From the NCBI GenBank assembly GCA_040954595.2, contig JBECUI020000025.1, forward strand, positions 124,001-188,000: a DNA stretch of 64,000 bases, in the 5' to 3' direction. Below, piece by piece: positions 54,485 to 63,405 of the stretch (the first letter of the stretch is position 1; each line of letters opens with the position of its first letter). This DNA comes from Balanoglossus misakiensis (taxonomy: Eukaryota; Hemichordata). A model generated the notes under the pieces. The model saw only the letters and a program-made list of their open reading frames with translations. It searched no databases and was not told the DNA's origin. The position numbers and the translations under genes were made by a program.

Positions 54485-56386
54485 CTAAGGCAGGATGTCG
54501 GCTTGATACATCCCAATCAATCTGCATTCTGCCGCATCAGTTTGTAGTCTGTCCAAGGCATGCTGAAATGCCGTATCTTCCCCTTCGGGAATCTCTACAT
54601 CGAGATAAAACATGTATTGCCAAGGTTTTCCGTGGATAGGGCGTGACTCTAGTTTCTTCATGTTGAGCGATTCCTCTGACATACAACGCAGACAACGGAA
54701 AAGTGCTCCCGGCTTATCATCTACAGCAAAAACAATAGATGCCTTATTTGCCGCTTTTATATCCCCCTTCGATAGTCCAAGAACAAGGAAGCGAGTATAG
54801 TTCCTCGAGTTGGTCTCAATTCCCTGTTTGAGAACCGTCAAACCATGTATATCCGCTACCGAATGATGCGCAATCGCCGCGTTCTCTTTTGCACCTAGTT
54901 TTGCTATATGCGTAGCCGAGCCGGCAGTGTCGTGGAAAGGGATACGTTGCCAGGTAGCGAATGTATCGAGAAATGCACGACATTGTTCAATGCCCGGCGG
55001 CTGGGAAAAGACCTTTTTTATATCATCTAGTGTTGCACCCGGCAAACCGATGAGCGAGTGTTCAATACGCATGTAAAATTCGCCTATAATACGAACGTCG
55101 GGGAAATGGAGCAAAAGATCATAGTTTTCATGGATGGAACCCATCAAGGAATTCTCAATAGGAATAAGAGCATGCCCCACCTCTTTTTGCATTAGTTTGA
55201 TAAATACATCCCGAAATGTTCCACAAGAAAGGGCATGTACACTGCTGTCTTGAAAATACCGAAGCAATGCCTGCTCGCTAAATGAACCATGCTCGCCTTG
55301 GAAGGCGACAATTTCGGTCTTTTCAACCTCACCATCATCTGCTTTACGAAGAAAATCTTTTGTCGGGATGCGGAGAGAAAAAAGTTCCCGATCTACTAAG
55401 GGTGCAAGTACATTAATGTCCCGCATAAGTTTTTCAAACTGCTGGAAATAAAGCGATTGAGGCCCATCGGAGAGAGCAACTTCAGGATGCGGGTGGGTTT
55501 CGATAATAAGGCCATCTGCACCAGCAGCAATAGAGGCAAGACTCGCGGGTGCCACCATCTCGCGAATACCAGTTGCATGACTTGGGTCAACAATAACCGG
55601 CAGATGGGTACTCTGCTTCAGAACAGGGATTGAGTTAATATCAAGACTATTACGTGTTGCCCGTTCAAAGGTTCGAATGCCCCGCTCGCAGAGAATGACA
55701 TCATTTGCTCCATGTACGAGCAAGTACTCAGCTGCCATAAGCAGTTCTTCAATGGTTGCCGACATGCCACGTTTGAGGAGAATCGGTTTGCCCTTTGTTG
55801 CTACAACCTTGAGCAACTCAAAATTTTGCATGTTTCGTGCACCAATCTGGAAGACATCAACATAGGGAAGCATACTATCTGCAAGACTAGCGGACATAAT
55901 TTCCGACACAACCGGAAGCCCGTAGGCCTCACCTGCCTCCTTGAGATATTCAAGCCCTTGCTCTTGTAAACCCTGGAATGAATAGGGAGAGGTTCGTGGT
56001 TTGTATGCACCACCACGGAGCATAACAGCACCTGCTTGTCTCACAAAGTCTGCAGTCTCCATAATCTGCTTTCTACTTTCTACCGAACAGGGTCCGGCAA
56101 TGACTGCAAGTCCGACATCACCTACGCGAACCGAATGAATATTGACAATGCTATTCTTTAAACGCGACTGCCGGGCAGCTAGTTTATAGGGAGTCTCCAC
56201 TTGCAGAACCCGTTTGACCCCATCGACCGCCTCCAGAACACGCGTATCCATCCTGTGTTTATCATCAGTGTAGATAATACACTCATGCAAGGTTATGATT
56301 TTCTGAAATGTTATGTTTTCTTTTTTAAGAAGCCTGCCAACCTGGGCAAGACCTGAGTCATTGCCTTTCGCTAAAATGATAATCAT
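54485..56386 (-). CDS. Fused DAHP synthase - prephenate dehydratase - ACT protein
   Basis: The 633-aa protein joins the first committed step of aromatic synthesis to the branch step towards phenylalanine. Residues 1-70 resemble the ferredoxin-like regulatory domain of single-domain-type DAHP synthases; ~85-340 is the DAHP synthase barrel ([47 protein letters not shown]). From ~358 there is prephenate dehydratase ([36 protein letters not shown]) and from ~548 an ACT domain with [11 protein letters not shown], the usual phenylalanine-binding ESRP motif. Feedback by phenylalanine on both activities is a reasonable inference. The DAHP synthase/PDT combination, without chorismate mutase, is uncommon. 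The ATG overlaps the stop of the upstream transglycosylase gene by 4 bases. Confidence 0.92.
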   Translation of the reverse strand: MIIILAKGNDSGLAQVGRLLKKENITFQKIITLHECIIYTDDKHRMDTRVLEAVDGVKRVLQVETPYKLAARQSRLKNSIVNIHSVRVGDVGLAVIAGPCSVESRKQIMETADFVRQAGAVMLRGGAYKPRTSPYSFQGLQEQGLEYLKEAGEAYGLPVVSEIMSASLADSMLPYVDVFQIGARNMQNFELLKVVATKGKPILLKRGMSATIEELLMAAEYLLVHGANDVILCERGIRTFERATRNSLDINSIPVLKQSTHLPVIVDPSHATGIREMVAPASLASIAAGADGLIIETHPHPEVALSDGPQSLYFQQFEKLMRDINVLAPLVDRELFSLRIPTKDFLRKADDGEVEKTEIVAFQGEHGSFSEQALLRYFQDSSVHALSCGTFRDVFIKLMQKEVGHALIPIENSLMGSIHENYDLLLHFPDVRIIGEFYMRIEHSLIGLPGATLDDIKKVFSQPPGIEQCRAFLDTFATWQRIPFHDTAGSATHIAKLGAKENAAIAHHSVADIHGLTVLKQGIETNSRNYTRFLVLGLSKGDIKAANKASIVFAVDDKPGALFRCLRCMSEESLNMKKLESRPIHGKPWQYMFYLDVEIPEGEDTAFQHALDRLQTDAAECRLIGMYQADILP

Positions 56387-57093
56387 GATGGCATATCTGC
56401 CGGAAAGTGTCGTAATATATGCTTTCGATAACGCTCACGAAGGTCGATATAATATGCGGATAATTTTCGAACATACTTTTGAGTTGATTCGGGAATCATG
56501 TTCAACCGTACCCGTCGTTCGCCTGCATTGTACATTGCAAATGCCATACCGTAATTGCCCTTACTCTTCTGCAAGCACTGCGCAAAATAGACATGTGCAT
56601 GATATGCATTAATATTGGGATCGTAGAAGTCCTCTGTATCAAGCCAAAAGAACGTACGAGAATTCAGCTGAAACAATCCTCTGTCGGAGGAGGTCGCATT
56701 ATTGTTTTCGGCATATATATTAAAATGACTTTCACCCCAAGCCAATGAAAAAGATATCAATGCCGGAACCGCACTCCGTTCAGCTTCCCGAAGAATTGCC
56801 AATGCTATGGACTCGTCCCCGGTTAATGCTGAAAAAAAGGATACCACTATCTCATGGGTATTGTCTTGCCGATAGAGATCAATAACCGGACGCGGTCCAT
56901 CCATAATGTTCATCATGGTTGGATACATGCCCCCCGGAGCAAAGGAGGAAACATTCCACCTCTTCACATCAGTAGTATAGAGCGGAAGTCCGTAAGATTG
57001 TTGTTCATATTTTATCGCAAGCGGTAAACTACTACACCCAACGAGAAAAATAAGAAGTGATAACACAGATAGTCTATTAATGTTTTTATGCAT
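56383..57093 (-). CDS. Lipoprotein lytic transglycosylase (SLT domain)
   Basis: The 236-aa lipoprotein (lipobox FLVGC, Cys20) has a C-terminal SLT lysozyme-like domain with catalytic Glu in SLAWGESHFN, then DRGLFQLNSRTF and MAFAMYNAGERRV. It would cleave peptidoglycan glycan strands as a membrane-bound enzyme. The ATG follows AAGGA by 6 bases, with a strong promoter upstream. Confidence 0.9.
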   Translation of the reverse strand: MHKNINRLSVLSLLIFLVGCSSLPLAIKYEQQSYGLPLYTTDVKRWNVSSFAPGGMYPTMMNIMDGPRPVIDLYRQDNTHEIVVSFFSALTGDESIALAILREAERSAVPALISFSLAWGESHFNIYAENNNATSSDRGLFQLNSRTFFWLDTEDFYDPNINAYHAHVYFAQCLQKSKGNYGMAFAMYNAGERRVRLNMIPESTQKYVRKLSAYYIDLRERYRKHILRHFPADMPS

Positions 57094-57140
57094 TATATAT
57101 CCTTGAAAATACTACTTGTACTACAGTTATAACACTTCTA

Positions 57141-57169
57141 TATATAGACAGAAAATAACAATTTGTCAA
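57141..57169 (-). promoter_or_regulatory. Strong sigma-70 promoter of the transglycosylase - aro-pheA operon
   Basis: On the minus strand, TTGACA (57164-57169), a 17-base spacer and TATATA (57141-57146). The -35 box overlaps the 3' end of the upstream methyltransferase gene. Confidence 0.75.
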
Positions 57170-57825
57170 GAGGAACCGGCATCAATTTTTATTAAAAGAG
57201 CATGCCCATTTGTATTATATACAAATAACCTCGTTGGATCTTTCGCTAATTGGTCCACGAGCAAGCGAATGCCTTGACAAGAGGGGAAGCCGTAGTCGTC
57301 ATAAACAATAATGGCACCGGTGGGCATTCTATCCCATACCCATGTCGTTATGTCATATGCCGATTGATAGACATCAACATCAATATGACAAAAACAAATC
57401 TGTCTTTCGCCGATTGTTGATGCAGTCTCTTCGGGAAATATTCCTTCAAGAATGGTCCAGTCCGTCATTGGTTCTAGTAGTTTTTCGACAATGGCACGGG
57501 ATGTATCTGCATGCTCACCGCCGCGGTAGCGATTGTCATGTGTTCCGGCTTTTACGACACCACGAAATGTATCCGCAACAAATAAATGCTTGCGCCCGGC
57601 AATGCGGCTTGCCAATAGTGCACTCGTACCACCGCGCCATGCCCCAACTTCTAGAACGTCGCCTGAAAGATGTATGGTCTGCTCTACGAGCTGCCAGAGA
57701 TCGTAACATCGTGCAATATCTACCATTGTGTGCCCACTGGCATATGCGTAAAATTTCATAAACTTCGCATCACGACTCCAGGGCAGCAGGATGGGTGTTT
57801 CTTGTTCAATATAACCGTATTCCAT
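57166..57825 (-). CDS. TylF/macrocin-O-methyltransferase-like protein
   Basis: The 219-aa SAM-dependent O-methyltransferase has VLEVGAWRGGTSALLA, an ADTFRG strand, the metal/catalytic HIDVDVYQSAYD and VYDDYGFPSCQGI, as in TylF-family enzymes acting on sugars. The target is unknown. The start is placed at ATG 57825 (MEYGYIEQ); the frame also reaches a TTG at 57864, which has no ribosome site. Confidence 0.82.
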   Translation of the reverse strand: MEYGYIEQETPILLPWSRDAKFMKFYAYASGHTMVDIARCYDLWQLVEQTIHLSGDVLEVGAWRGGTSALLASRIAGRKHLFVADTFRGVVKAGTHDNRYRGGEHADTSRAIVEKLLEPMTDWTILEGIFPEETASTIGERQICFCHIDVDVYQSAYDITTWVWDRMPTGAIIVYDDYGFPSCQGIRLLVDQLAKDPTRLFVYNTNGHALLIKIDAGSS

Positions 57826-57911
57826 TGTACGTAAAATGCTAACAAGAAATGCAACAGACTTCAAGAGCAGGAGTATTCAAGAAAAATAACTCACAAAAAA
57901 TTAGATTTTTC

Positions 57912-57940
57912 TTGACGATTTTATATAAGTCAGTTATTAT
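57912..57940 (+). promoter_or_regulatory. Sigma-70 promoter of the sixth large lipoprotein gene
   Basis: TTGACG (57912-57917), a 17-base spacer and TATTAT (57935-57940), about 50 bases before the chosen ATG at 57993. Confidence 0.65.
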
Positions 57941-57992
57941 TTTATACAGAGATTGTATTATTTATATAATGAATGATATTAGAGGTATTTTA

Positions 57993-60900
57993 ATGGTATT
58001 TAAGTTTTGTATGCGGGTTTTATTTGTTCTTTCATTGTTTATTGCTTTTATCAGCATGTCATGTGATGACTTATTTGACACACTATCCTCAGCAGTACCC
58101 CCAGTGGAGAGCATAACAGTTAGCACTGTAGGTGCTGAAAATATTACCCTTCAATGGATTGCCCCCGATCTGAACGTTATGAGGTATATTATTAAGTTAT
58201 CTCCGATAAATGGCACTGATCCTATCGTGGCAACCCTATCTCCCGATAGCTTGGAAGAAAAAGATAATAAGTATACATATGTCGTAACAGGGCTAACACC
58301 GGGAGAAGAATATCTGATAGAAATTACAGTACAAACAAGCACGGGGGAATCGGACCCGGTATCACCTGTTGGGAACGGTGGAAAGATAAGCACCAGATCT
58401 CTTGAACAATCCCCGGGTCAGGTAGGAAGCATTACCGTTCTTGAACAAAATAGAACATCACTTATCCTTACGTGGTCAAGTGTAACCCGTGGACGCGGAG
58501 TAAGCGGTAACGAACTAGATACGCACTACGAAGTATACCTCGCAGGAACGGAAGCAAACGCGGCATCGATCGCGATTGAGGAAAACAAGAAGAACCCCAA
58601 GCAGTTACTTGATACGACCTTTGAGATTACCGGACTGAGTGAAGCAAGAACCTACTACGTCGTAGTTATGGCACATACAGTATCCGGAAATGTAGCCCCG
58701 AGTATAAGTACCGTGCATGTTGTTAATACCAGTAGCCCAACCGATAATTCTACTCCTCCAAGTATGCCGGTGAATATTAGTAAAAATAATGATGAAAAAA
58801 CCGCAAACACTTTGTCGTTGACCTGGACGCCATCTACACCGGGCAAGCAATTTGACGGTCTTGCCGATGCCATAACTCGCTACTCGGTAAACTTCCGGGA
58901 AAACGCTGAGGCAGAATGGATAGATGTATACGACGAGAATCCAACTGATGAGGCAATTACAATGAGCGGGCTCGCAGGAGGAAGGAATTACGAAATTAGA
59001 GTACAGGCAATCAATGGTGATAATCCGGCACAGTATAGCGAATGGAGCCCCCCGACAGTACTTGCCAGTAATGGCATACGCGGGGTAACAATTATGTATG
59101 AGGGACAGGCTGCTCCTGATACATTAGAGATAGAACAGAGTACTATCCTATCCCTCAGTGTTACCATTGAACAGATAAATACAGCAGAAGCTGCCACCTG
59201 GAGCAGTACGGACACAACTGTCGCATCCGTAGACAACTTTGGACAGGTAGGGGCAACTACGATAGGAACTGCCATTATTACGGTAAACGTAGGAGATAAG
59301 AGTGACAGTGTTTCTGTCAATGTTGGTCCTCGATCAATGAGCAGATATATGTTGAACTACGAAGACGAAGTGGAAACAAGCATTGGAGTAGAACACACCT
59401 ACATCCCTTCTACAGATATTCCTCCCCATGCCCGCCCTTCGTATAGCATTGCAACAAGCACTACAAGTAATGCCCTGCCCAATGGGATTACTATTGATCC
59501 AGAAACCGGCATTATAACTGTCGGTGAGGAGGAAGTTCCGACAGGGAATTATGTACTTACAGTTACTGCTACTCCAACAAATGATTCCTACAGTGGTTTT
59601 ATAAGAGCAGACCTGACTATTACTGTTACTGAGATATTATTAGAGTACAAACCGGATATGAATACCGCTGCAAGAAACTATTTTACTATCGGTGATATTA
59701 ACAATCCCTTCCTCTTTACCCTTCCGAGTGAGGCAACAGCAACAGGATTATCGGCAAGCATGATAATACGCGACGCAGAAAATGCTGATACAATAATCTA
59801 TGACAGTGATGGTACAGATATTGTAAGCGATGAAAACAGCGTCGTCGGCATAGGTCCCAAACTGGTATATAGAGACTGGGTGCTTTTCATCTTACCAGTA
59901 CCAAGGCTAGATATAGCCATCTATCTTACCAAAAACGGTACCACTACCAAGATTGTGAAAACAAGCAAGGAACGCACCGGCAGTGGTGATATGTATAGTT
60001 GGCGCGACCTTCAAGCAATGGAATATGATTATGCCGGGCATTATGCCTTGAAAACAAACATCAGTTTCCCCCAGCCGGGAAACTACGGCTTCCCGACAGA
60101 GGGCTTTCAACCAATAGGAACAAATACAATTTTTACCGGAACCCTGACAGGATTGGGAGCAGATAATACGCCCTATACCATTACGGACCTATACATAAAC
60201 TACCCTGAAAAAAATAACACCGGGCTCTTTGAAAATATTGCTGAGATTGACTCTGAACCTGCCATTGTTGAAGATATTGTTTTTGTTGACCCGTATATCC
60301 GTGGCAAATACATGGTCGGAGTAGTTGCTAGTCGTCTGACATCCGGAACGATTCGCAATATCAGCATTCGTTTACAAAACAGGTTAGGAATTACTGTACG
60401 AGCGGAAGCAACATCCGCATCGTATGTTGGAGGAATTACAGGCAGTATTACCCAAGGGATCGTCTCGGCAGATAGCCAAGCTAATGTATCAGCTGCAGGT
60501 GACCGTGTTGGTGGACTGGTAGGCAGTAGCAGTGGAACAGTAATTGGCTCGGTCTCTGGAAGCGTAACCGGAAACATCTATGCCGGCGGGCTCGTGGGCT
60601 ATAATAATGCCGGAATAGTACAGGGCTCATTTTCAGGTACGGTAAGCGCTGAGAGTCAGGTTGGTGGATTGGTCGGATATAATAATGCGGCAACCGTAAC
60701 TGGTTATGTAACCGGCAATGTTACTGCCACTACCGTGGGTGGTGGATTGGTTGGGGGAAATTTTGGTACCCTTGTTGGATATATGACAGGCGATGTTGTT
60801 GGTGATTCTCTTATCGGCGGACTTGCATCTCAGAATGTTGGAACAATCGTTGGGTATGCTACAGGAAATATTACAGCAAAAGAAACTTCAGGCGGATTAC

Positions 60901-61370
60901 TGGCACAGCAGATCAGTGGCAGCATACATGCTTATTCGCTGAGCCCTGTAACTGGAGAAGGCAGTACTGCTACTCTCGGTTTAATTCTTTCACAGTTAAG
61001 CGGCGGAGATATCTTTACCTACTTCGACCGGTCAAAAATTGATAGCGACCCCGCAATATCAGTTATCAGTACCGGGACTCCGAATGCCGGAAACTATGCA
61101 GAAGAGGTATCGAATGCGGCAACACTGGAACAGCGAGGCAGTATTGGATCATACAGCTACTACAGCGATGATGGGGATCCATCAACAAGCGATAGTGGTA
61201 CCGAGTTATTTCAAGACTTCGTATTTCAGCAGACAAACGGTGCACATGATGACACCCAAGCCCTACCTGATGAACTGGGAAGCTGGATATGGACAGCGGA
61301 TCAACAGTGGCCGACTCTCTGGGATACGGAAGATAAGAAATATTTCGGCGTACAGCCTATTAATCAATAA
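57993..61370 (+). CDS. FN3/BIG2/GLUG surface lipoprotein (sixth large lipoprotein, smallest GLUG member)
   Basis: The 1125-aa lipoprotein begins MVFKFCMRVLFVLSL with a relaxed lipobox ISMSC followed by Asp-Asp. The start at 57993 is preceded by AGAGG at 8 bases; the frame is open to 57849, but that part would include the promoter. FN3 domains span about 30-360 in three copies, then BIG2 365-450 (ATWSSTDTTVASVD), Ig-like strands 455-545, the conserved module 560-715 (YFTIGDINNPFLF, SWRDLQAMEYDYAG, NYGFPTEGFQPIG) and regular GLUG repeats 790-990 (RVGGLVGSSSG, YAGGLVGYNNAG, QVGGLVGYNNA). It ends WPTLWDTEDKKYFGVQP. Asp after Cys would retain it in the inner membrane by the E. coli Lol rule; that rule may not apply here. 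Confidence 0.88.
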   Translation: MVFKFCMRVLFVLSLFIAFISMSCDDLFDTLSSAVPPVESITVSTVGAENITLQWIAPDLNVMRYIIKLSPINGTDPIVATLSPDSLEEKDNKYTYVVTGLTPGEEYLIEITVQTSTGESDPVSPVGNGGKISTRSLEQSPGQVGSITVLEQNRTSLILTWSSVTRGRGVSGNELDTHYEVYLAGTEANAASIAIEENKKNPKQLLDTTFEITGLSEARTYYVVVMAHTVSGNVAPSISTVHVVNTSSPTDNSTPPSMPVNISKNNDEKTANTLSLTWTPSTPGKQFDGLADAITRYSVNFRENAEAEWIDVYDENPTDEAITMSGLAGGRNYEIRVQAINGDNPAQYSEWSPPTVLASNGIRGVTIMYEGQAAPDTLEIEQSTILSLSVTIEQINTAEAATWSSTDTTVASVDNFGQVGATTIGTAIITVNVGDKSDSVSVNVGPRSMSRYMLNYEDEVETSIGVEHTYIPSTDIPPHARPSYSIATSTTSNALPNGITIDPETGIITVGEEEVPTGNYVLTVTATPTNDSYSGFIRADLTITVTEILLEYKPDMNTAARNYFTIGDINNPFLFTLPSEATATGLSASMIIRDAENADTIIYDSDGTDIVSDENSVVGIGPKLVYRDWVLFILPVPRLDIAIYLTKNGTTTKIVKTSKERTGSGDMYSWRDLQAMEYDYAGHYALKTNISFPQPGNYGFPTEGFQPIGTNTIFTGTLTGLGADNTPYTITDLYINYPEKNNTGLFENIAEIDSEPAIVEDIVFVDPYIRGKYMVGVVASRLTSGTIRNISIRLQNRLGITVRAEATSASYVGGITGSITQGIVSADSQANVSAAGDRVGGLVGSSSGTVIGSVSGSVTGNIYAGGLVGYNNAGIVQGSFSGTVSAESQVGGLVGYNNAATVTGYVTGNVTATTVGGGLVGGNFGTLVGYMTGDVVGDSLIGGLASQNVGTIVGYATGNITAKETSGGLLAQQISGSIHAYSLSPVTGEGSTATLGLILSQLSGGDIFTYFDRSKIDSDPAISVISTGTPNAGNYAEEVSNAATLEQRGSIGSYSYYSDDGDPSTSDSGTELFQDFVFQQTNGAHDDTQALPDELGSWIWTADQQWPTLWDTEDKKYFGVQPINQ

Positions 61371-61395
61371 AAACGACCTTCCATCGGGAAGGTCG
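61369..61395 (-). terminator. Terminator of tRNA-Asp
   Basis: CGACCTTCC (61374-61382) and GGAAGGTCG (61387-61395) form a 9-bp stem; the AAAAA at 61369-61373 becomes a T run on the minus strand, right after the tRNA. It may also slow transcription arriving from the lipoprotein gene on the plus strand. Confidence 0.8.
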
Positions 61396-61400
61396 GGAAA

Positions 61401-61474
61401 CGGGAACGACGGGACTTGAACCCGCGATCTCCGGCTTGACAGGCCGGCGCGATAACCAGCTTCGCTACGCTCCC
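61401..61474 (-). tRNA. tRNA-Asp (GTC)
   Basis: The minus strand folds as a cloverleaf: acceptor GGGAGCG/CGTTCCC (one G-T wobble), D stem GCGA/TCGC, anticodon stem CCGGC/GCCGG around loop CTGTCAA (anticodon GTC), T arm CGGGTTCAAGTCCCG, discriminator G. CCA is not encoded. Confidence 0.95.
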
Positions 61475-61483
61475 AATGTGCAG

Positions 61484-61513
61484 ATTTTATCATACGCCGG
61501 CTAGCATTGTCAA
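61484..61513 (-). promoter_or_regulatory. Promoter of tRNA-Asp
   Basis: A perfect TTGACA (61508-61513) with an 18-base spacer and TAAAAT (61484-61489) on the minus strand, starting transcription a few bases before the tRNA. Confidence 0.7.
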
Positions 61514-61532
61514 GCATACTGGAAAGACAAAA

Positions 61533-61566
61533 TAAAAAAAAAACAGCGCCCTTTCTGGACGCTGTT
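61533..61566 (-). terminator. Rho-independent terminator of hsp20
   Basis: On the minus strand AACAGCGTCC-AGAAA-GGGCGCTGTT is followed by a T run (A run 61533-61543). It lies 11 bases beyond the hsp20 stop. Confidence 0.85.
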
Positions 61567-61576
61567 TATGCCACCA

Positions 61577-61993
61577 TTACTCTGATTGAATATCGATTTT
61601 CTTCGCTTTCTCTTCCTCCTTGAGTGGCAGGCTGATGGTCAACAAACCGTTCAGCATCTTTGCACTGATCCTGTTCACATCAACGTTATCCGGGATCCGA
61701 TACCGCCTGAAAGATTCCTTGCCTTCGTCCTTCTTTGCACGAACCGTCAGTTCTACTCCCTGTACCGACATATCTACATCCTGCTTTGAAAAACCGGACA
61801 ATTCGATATCAATCTCATAACCCTCATCTAGTCGACGAGTGTTATGTGCTCGTGTAGGTGCCGAATGGCACCCCCCACCATGATGAACATCACAACTCCC
61901 GGAATGGGCAGAATGGTCAAAAACGCTGTTATGATGGACATCACAACACATTGAATCAACAACATCTCTTAAAAATGGAACTACATACATCAT
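61577..61993 (-). CDS. Small heat-shock protein (Hsp20) with His/Cys-rich N-terminus
   Basis: The 138-aa protein carries an alpha-crystallin domain from about residue 52 (EIDIELSGFSKQDVDMSVQG, RRYRIPDNVD and the closing NGLLTISLP), so it is an ATP-independent holdase. The N-terminus is unusual: residues 16-45 contain CCDVHHNS, DHSAHSGSCDVHH and GGGCHS, i.e. two CDVHH units among many His and Cys, which suggests metal or redox sensing (inference). The start is decided by a strong AAGGAGGA. Transcription is probably sigma-54 dependent (62020-62036), with palindromic sites farther upstream. Confidence 0.9.
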   Translation of the reverse strand: MMYVVPFLRDVVDSMCCDVHHNSVFDHSAHSGSCDVHHGGGCHSAPTRAHNTRRLDEGYEIDIELSGFSKQDVDMSVQGVELTVRAKKDEGKESFRRYRIPDNVDVNRISAKMLNGLLTISLPLKEEEKAKKIDIQSE

Positions 61994-62019
61994 TGCACTT
62001 CCTCCTTACTAGAATATAT

Positions 62020-62036
62020 GCAATTAGCGTGCCAAA
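62020..62036 (-). promoter_or_regulatory. Sigma-54 (-24/-12) promoter of hsp20
   Basis: The minus strand reads TTGGCACGCTAATTGCA, matching the RpoN consensus TGGCACG-N4-TTGC with the invariant GG and GC separated by exactly 10 bases. The predicted start is near 62009, giving a leader of about 16 bases that opens with the ribosome site. Confidence 0.8.
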
Positions 62037-62098
62037 AAGTCTATGAAAAATAAGTATTGATAAATCAACACTTTCTGCATTTCAGGAGAATGGGCTTT

Positions 62099-62236
62099 GT
62101 GTATCAATATGGAGCATGTGTCTCATAATGATACACTAGGAATGTTTAGTAATAAAAGTATCTTATTTTGATACAAATCTCAATGAAAGGAGCTATACAT
62201 GTATCAAAACGATACACTTGTCTCATATTGCTACAC
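62099..62236. promoter_or_regulatory. Array of about five 19-bp palindromic sites (GTGTmTC-N5-GATACAC)
   Basis: Sites: 62099-62117 (good left half, weak right half), 62118-62136 (GTGTCTCATAATGATACAC, near-perfect), 62156-62176 (GTATC-N7-GATAC), 62199-62217 (ATGTATCAAAACGATACAC) and 62218-62236 (TTGTCTCATATTGCTACAC). The first two and last two are head-to-tail at a 19-bp period, close to two helical turns. They lie 65-202 bases upstream of the hsp20 -24 box, the usual place for enhancer-binding-protein sites, and the last ends 10 bases before the -35 box of the divergent gene. The binding protein is unknown. Confidence 0.75.
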
Positions 62237-62246
62237 TTCTCTGCTC

Positions 62247-62275
62247 TTGCCAGAAGAAAAAAATTCCGATATAAT
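62247..62275 (+). promoter_or_regulatory. Sigma-70 promoter of the sugar dehydrogenase gene
   Basis: TTGCCA (62247-62252), a 17-base spacer and a perfect TATAAT (62270-62275). The start codon is only 8 bases after the -10 box, so the mRNA would be leaderless or nearly so. Confidence 0.65.
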
Positions 62276-62283
62276 GAGAAGAA

Positions 62284-63405
62284 ATGAAATATTTTTTCAT
62301 GCTTTTCACATTACTCAGTATGCTATTCATAGTACCGAAGCTCTCTGCACAGAACTTCCAGTCAAAGGAAGTAGAATTCTACGTAGAGATTGTTGCTGAG
62401 GGACTTGACGTTCCATGGGATATCGAAGTTGAAAAGAACGGACGAATATTTATCCTGGAACGCCGTGGTATCATTAACATTCTTGAAGAGAAACAGATCC
62501 GCGTCTATCATCAATTTATCGACATCTATCACTTAGGACAGGGTGGGCTCTTCGATATGAGCATTGACCCGGAATATGCAACAAACGGCTTTGTCTATAT
62601 CAGTAGGACTATACAACGAAATGACAAGGTAATAACGCGATTATCTCGCTTCCTGGATACAGGTGAAGAGCTCATTGATGAGGTAGTTCTATACGATGCC
62701 ACTCCAACTGGGTTCCCGAATAACTTTGGTGGAAGAATGCTTATTGACTTGCAAAATAAGTTGTACCTAACAGTTGGTGACCGCGGCATGCCCCCATTTG
62801 CACAAAATCTTGACAATCTCAACGGCACTATTATCAGGCTCAATCTTGATGGTACAGTGCCTGGGGATAATCCATTTGTATACAAAAACGGCGTTCTTCG
62901 AGAAATATATAGCTACGGGCACCGAAATCCACAGGGCTTGGCTGTTCATCCACTAAATGGGCTTATATACGCCGTAGAACATGGTCCTGCAGGATATGAC
63001 GCGCCTGCTGGTGGTGATGAGATCAATATTATTTCGGAAGGAAAGAACTACGGATGGCCTGTTATTTATCACCAGAAGCAACGGCGAAACATGCTTTCAC
63101 CAATTACTTCTTTCACCCCATCTACTTCTCCTGCTGATGCTGTTTTCTACGATGGGCAGATGTTTCCGGAATGGCAATACAATCTGTTAGTAGGGAATCT
63201 GCGGGATATGTCCATTCATCGTATTCAGTTGAACGGGGAAGGAACTGTGCAGGAATATGAAGCCCTTCTTGTTGGCAGATATGGTCGTATACGCGCGCTT
63301 GGGGTGGATGTAGATGGAAGCATTCTCTTTGCGACATCACAGGGAGACCAAATCGATGTTGTAAATCAGGATCGTGTTCTTCGTATTATTCGTGGAAAGA
63401 AATAA
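62284..63405 (+). CDS. Secreted PQQ-type sugar dehydrogenase (GSDH family)
   Basis: The 373-aa protein has a signal peptide (MKYFFMLFTLLSML, ending LSAQ) and a six-bladed beta-propeller of the glucose/sorbosone dehydrogenase family: GGLFDMSIDPEYATNGFVYIS, LYLTVGDRG, YGHRNPQGLAVHP with the catalytic His, YAVEHGP and GGDEINIISEGKNYGWPV. Soluble members oxidise aldoses in the periplasm with PQQ and calcium. No PQQ synthesis gene is in the window. It is transcribed divergently from hsp20 across the palindromic array; its stop overlaps the next start (TAATG). Confidence 0.9.
   Translation: MKYFFMLFTLLSMLFIVPKLSAQNFQSKEVEFYVEIVAEGLDVPWDIEVEKNGRIFILERRGIINILEEKQIRVYHQFIDIYHLGQGGLFDMSIDPEYATNGFVYISRTIQRNDKVITRLSRFLDTGEELIDEVVLYDATPTGFPNNFGGRMLIDLQNKLYLTVGDRGMPPFAQNLDNLNGTIIRLNLDGTVPGDNPFVYKNGVLREIYSYGHRNPQGLAVHPLNGLIYAVEHGPAGYDAPAGGDEINIISEGKNYGWPVIYHQKQRRNMLSPITSFTPSTSPADAVFYDGQMFPEWQYNLLVGNLRDMSIHRIQLNGEGTVQEYEALLVGRYGRIRALGVDVDGSILFATSQGDQIDVVNQDRVLRIIRGKK

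Noticed and set aside
57849-57992. Longer start for the sixth large lipoprotein
   Set aside because: The region contains the TTGACG/TATTAT promoter and overlaps the divergent methyltransferase. AGAGG and a proper signal peptide support 57993.
61374-61395. Dedicated rho-independent terminator of the plus-strand lipoprotein gene
   Set aside because: The stem is strong, but the plus strand lacks a T run after it. The T run is on the minus strand, so it serves the tRNA.
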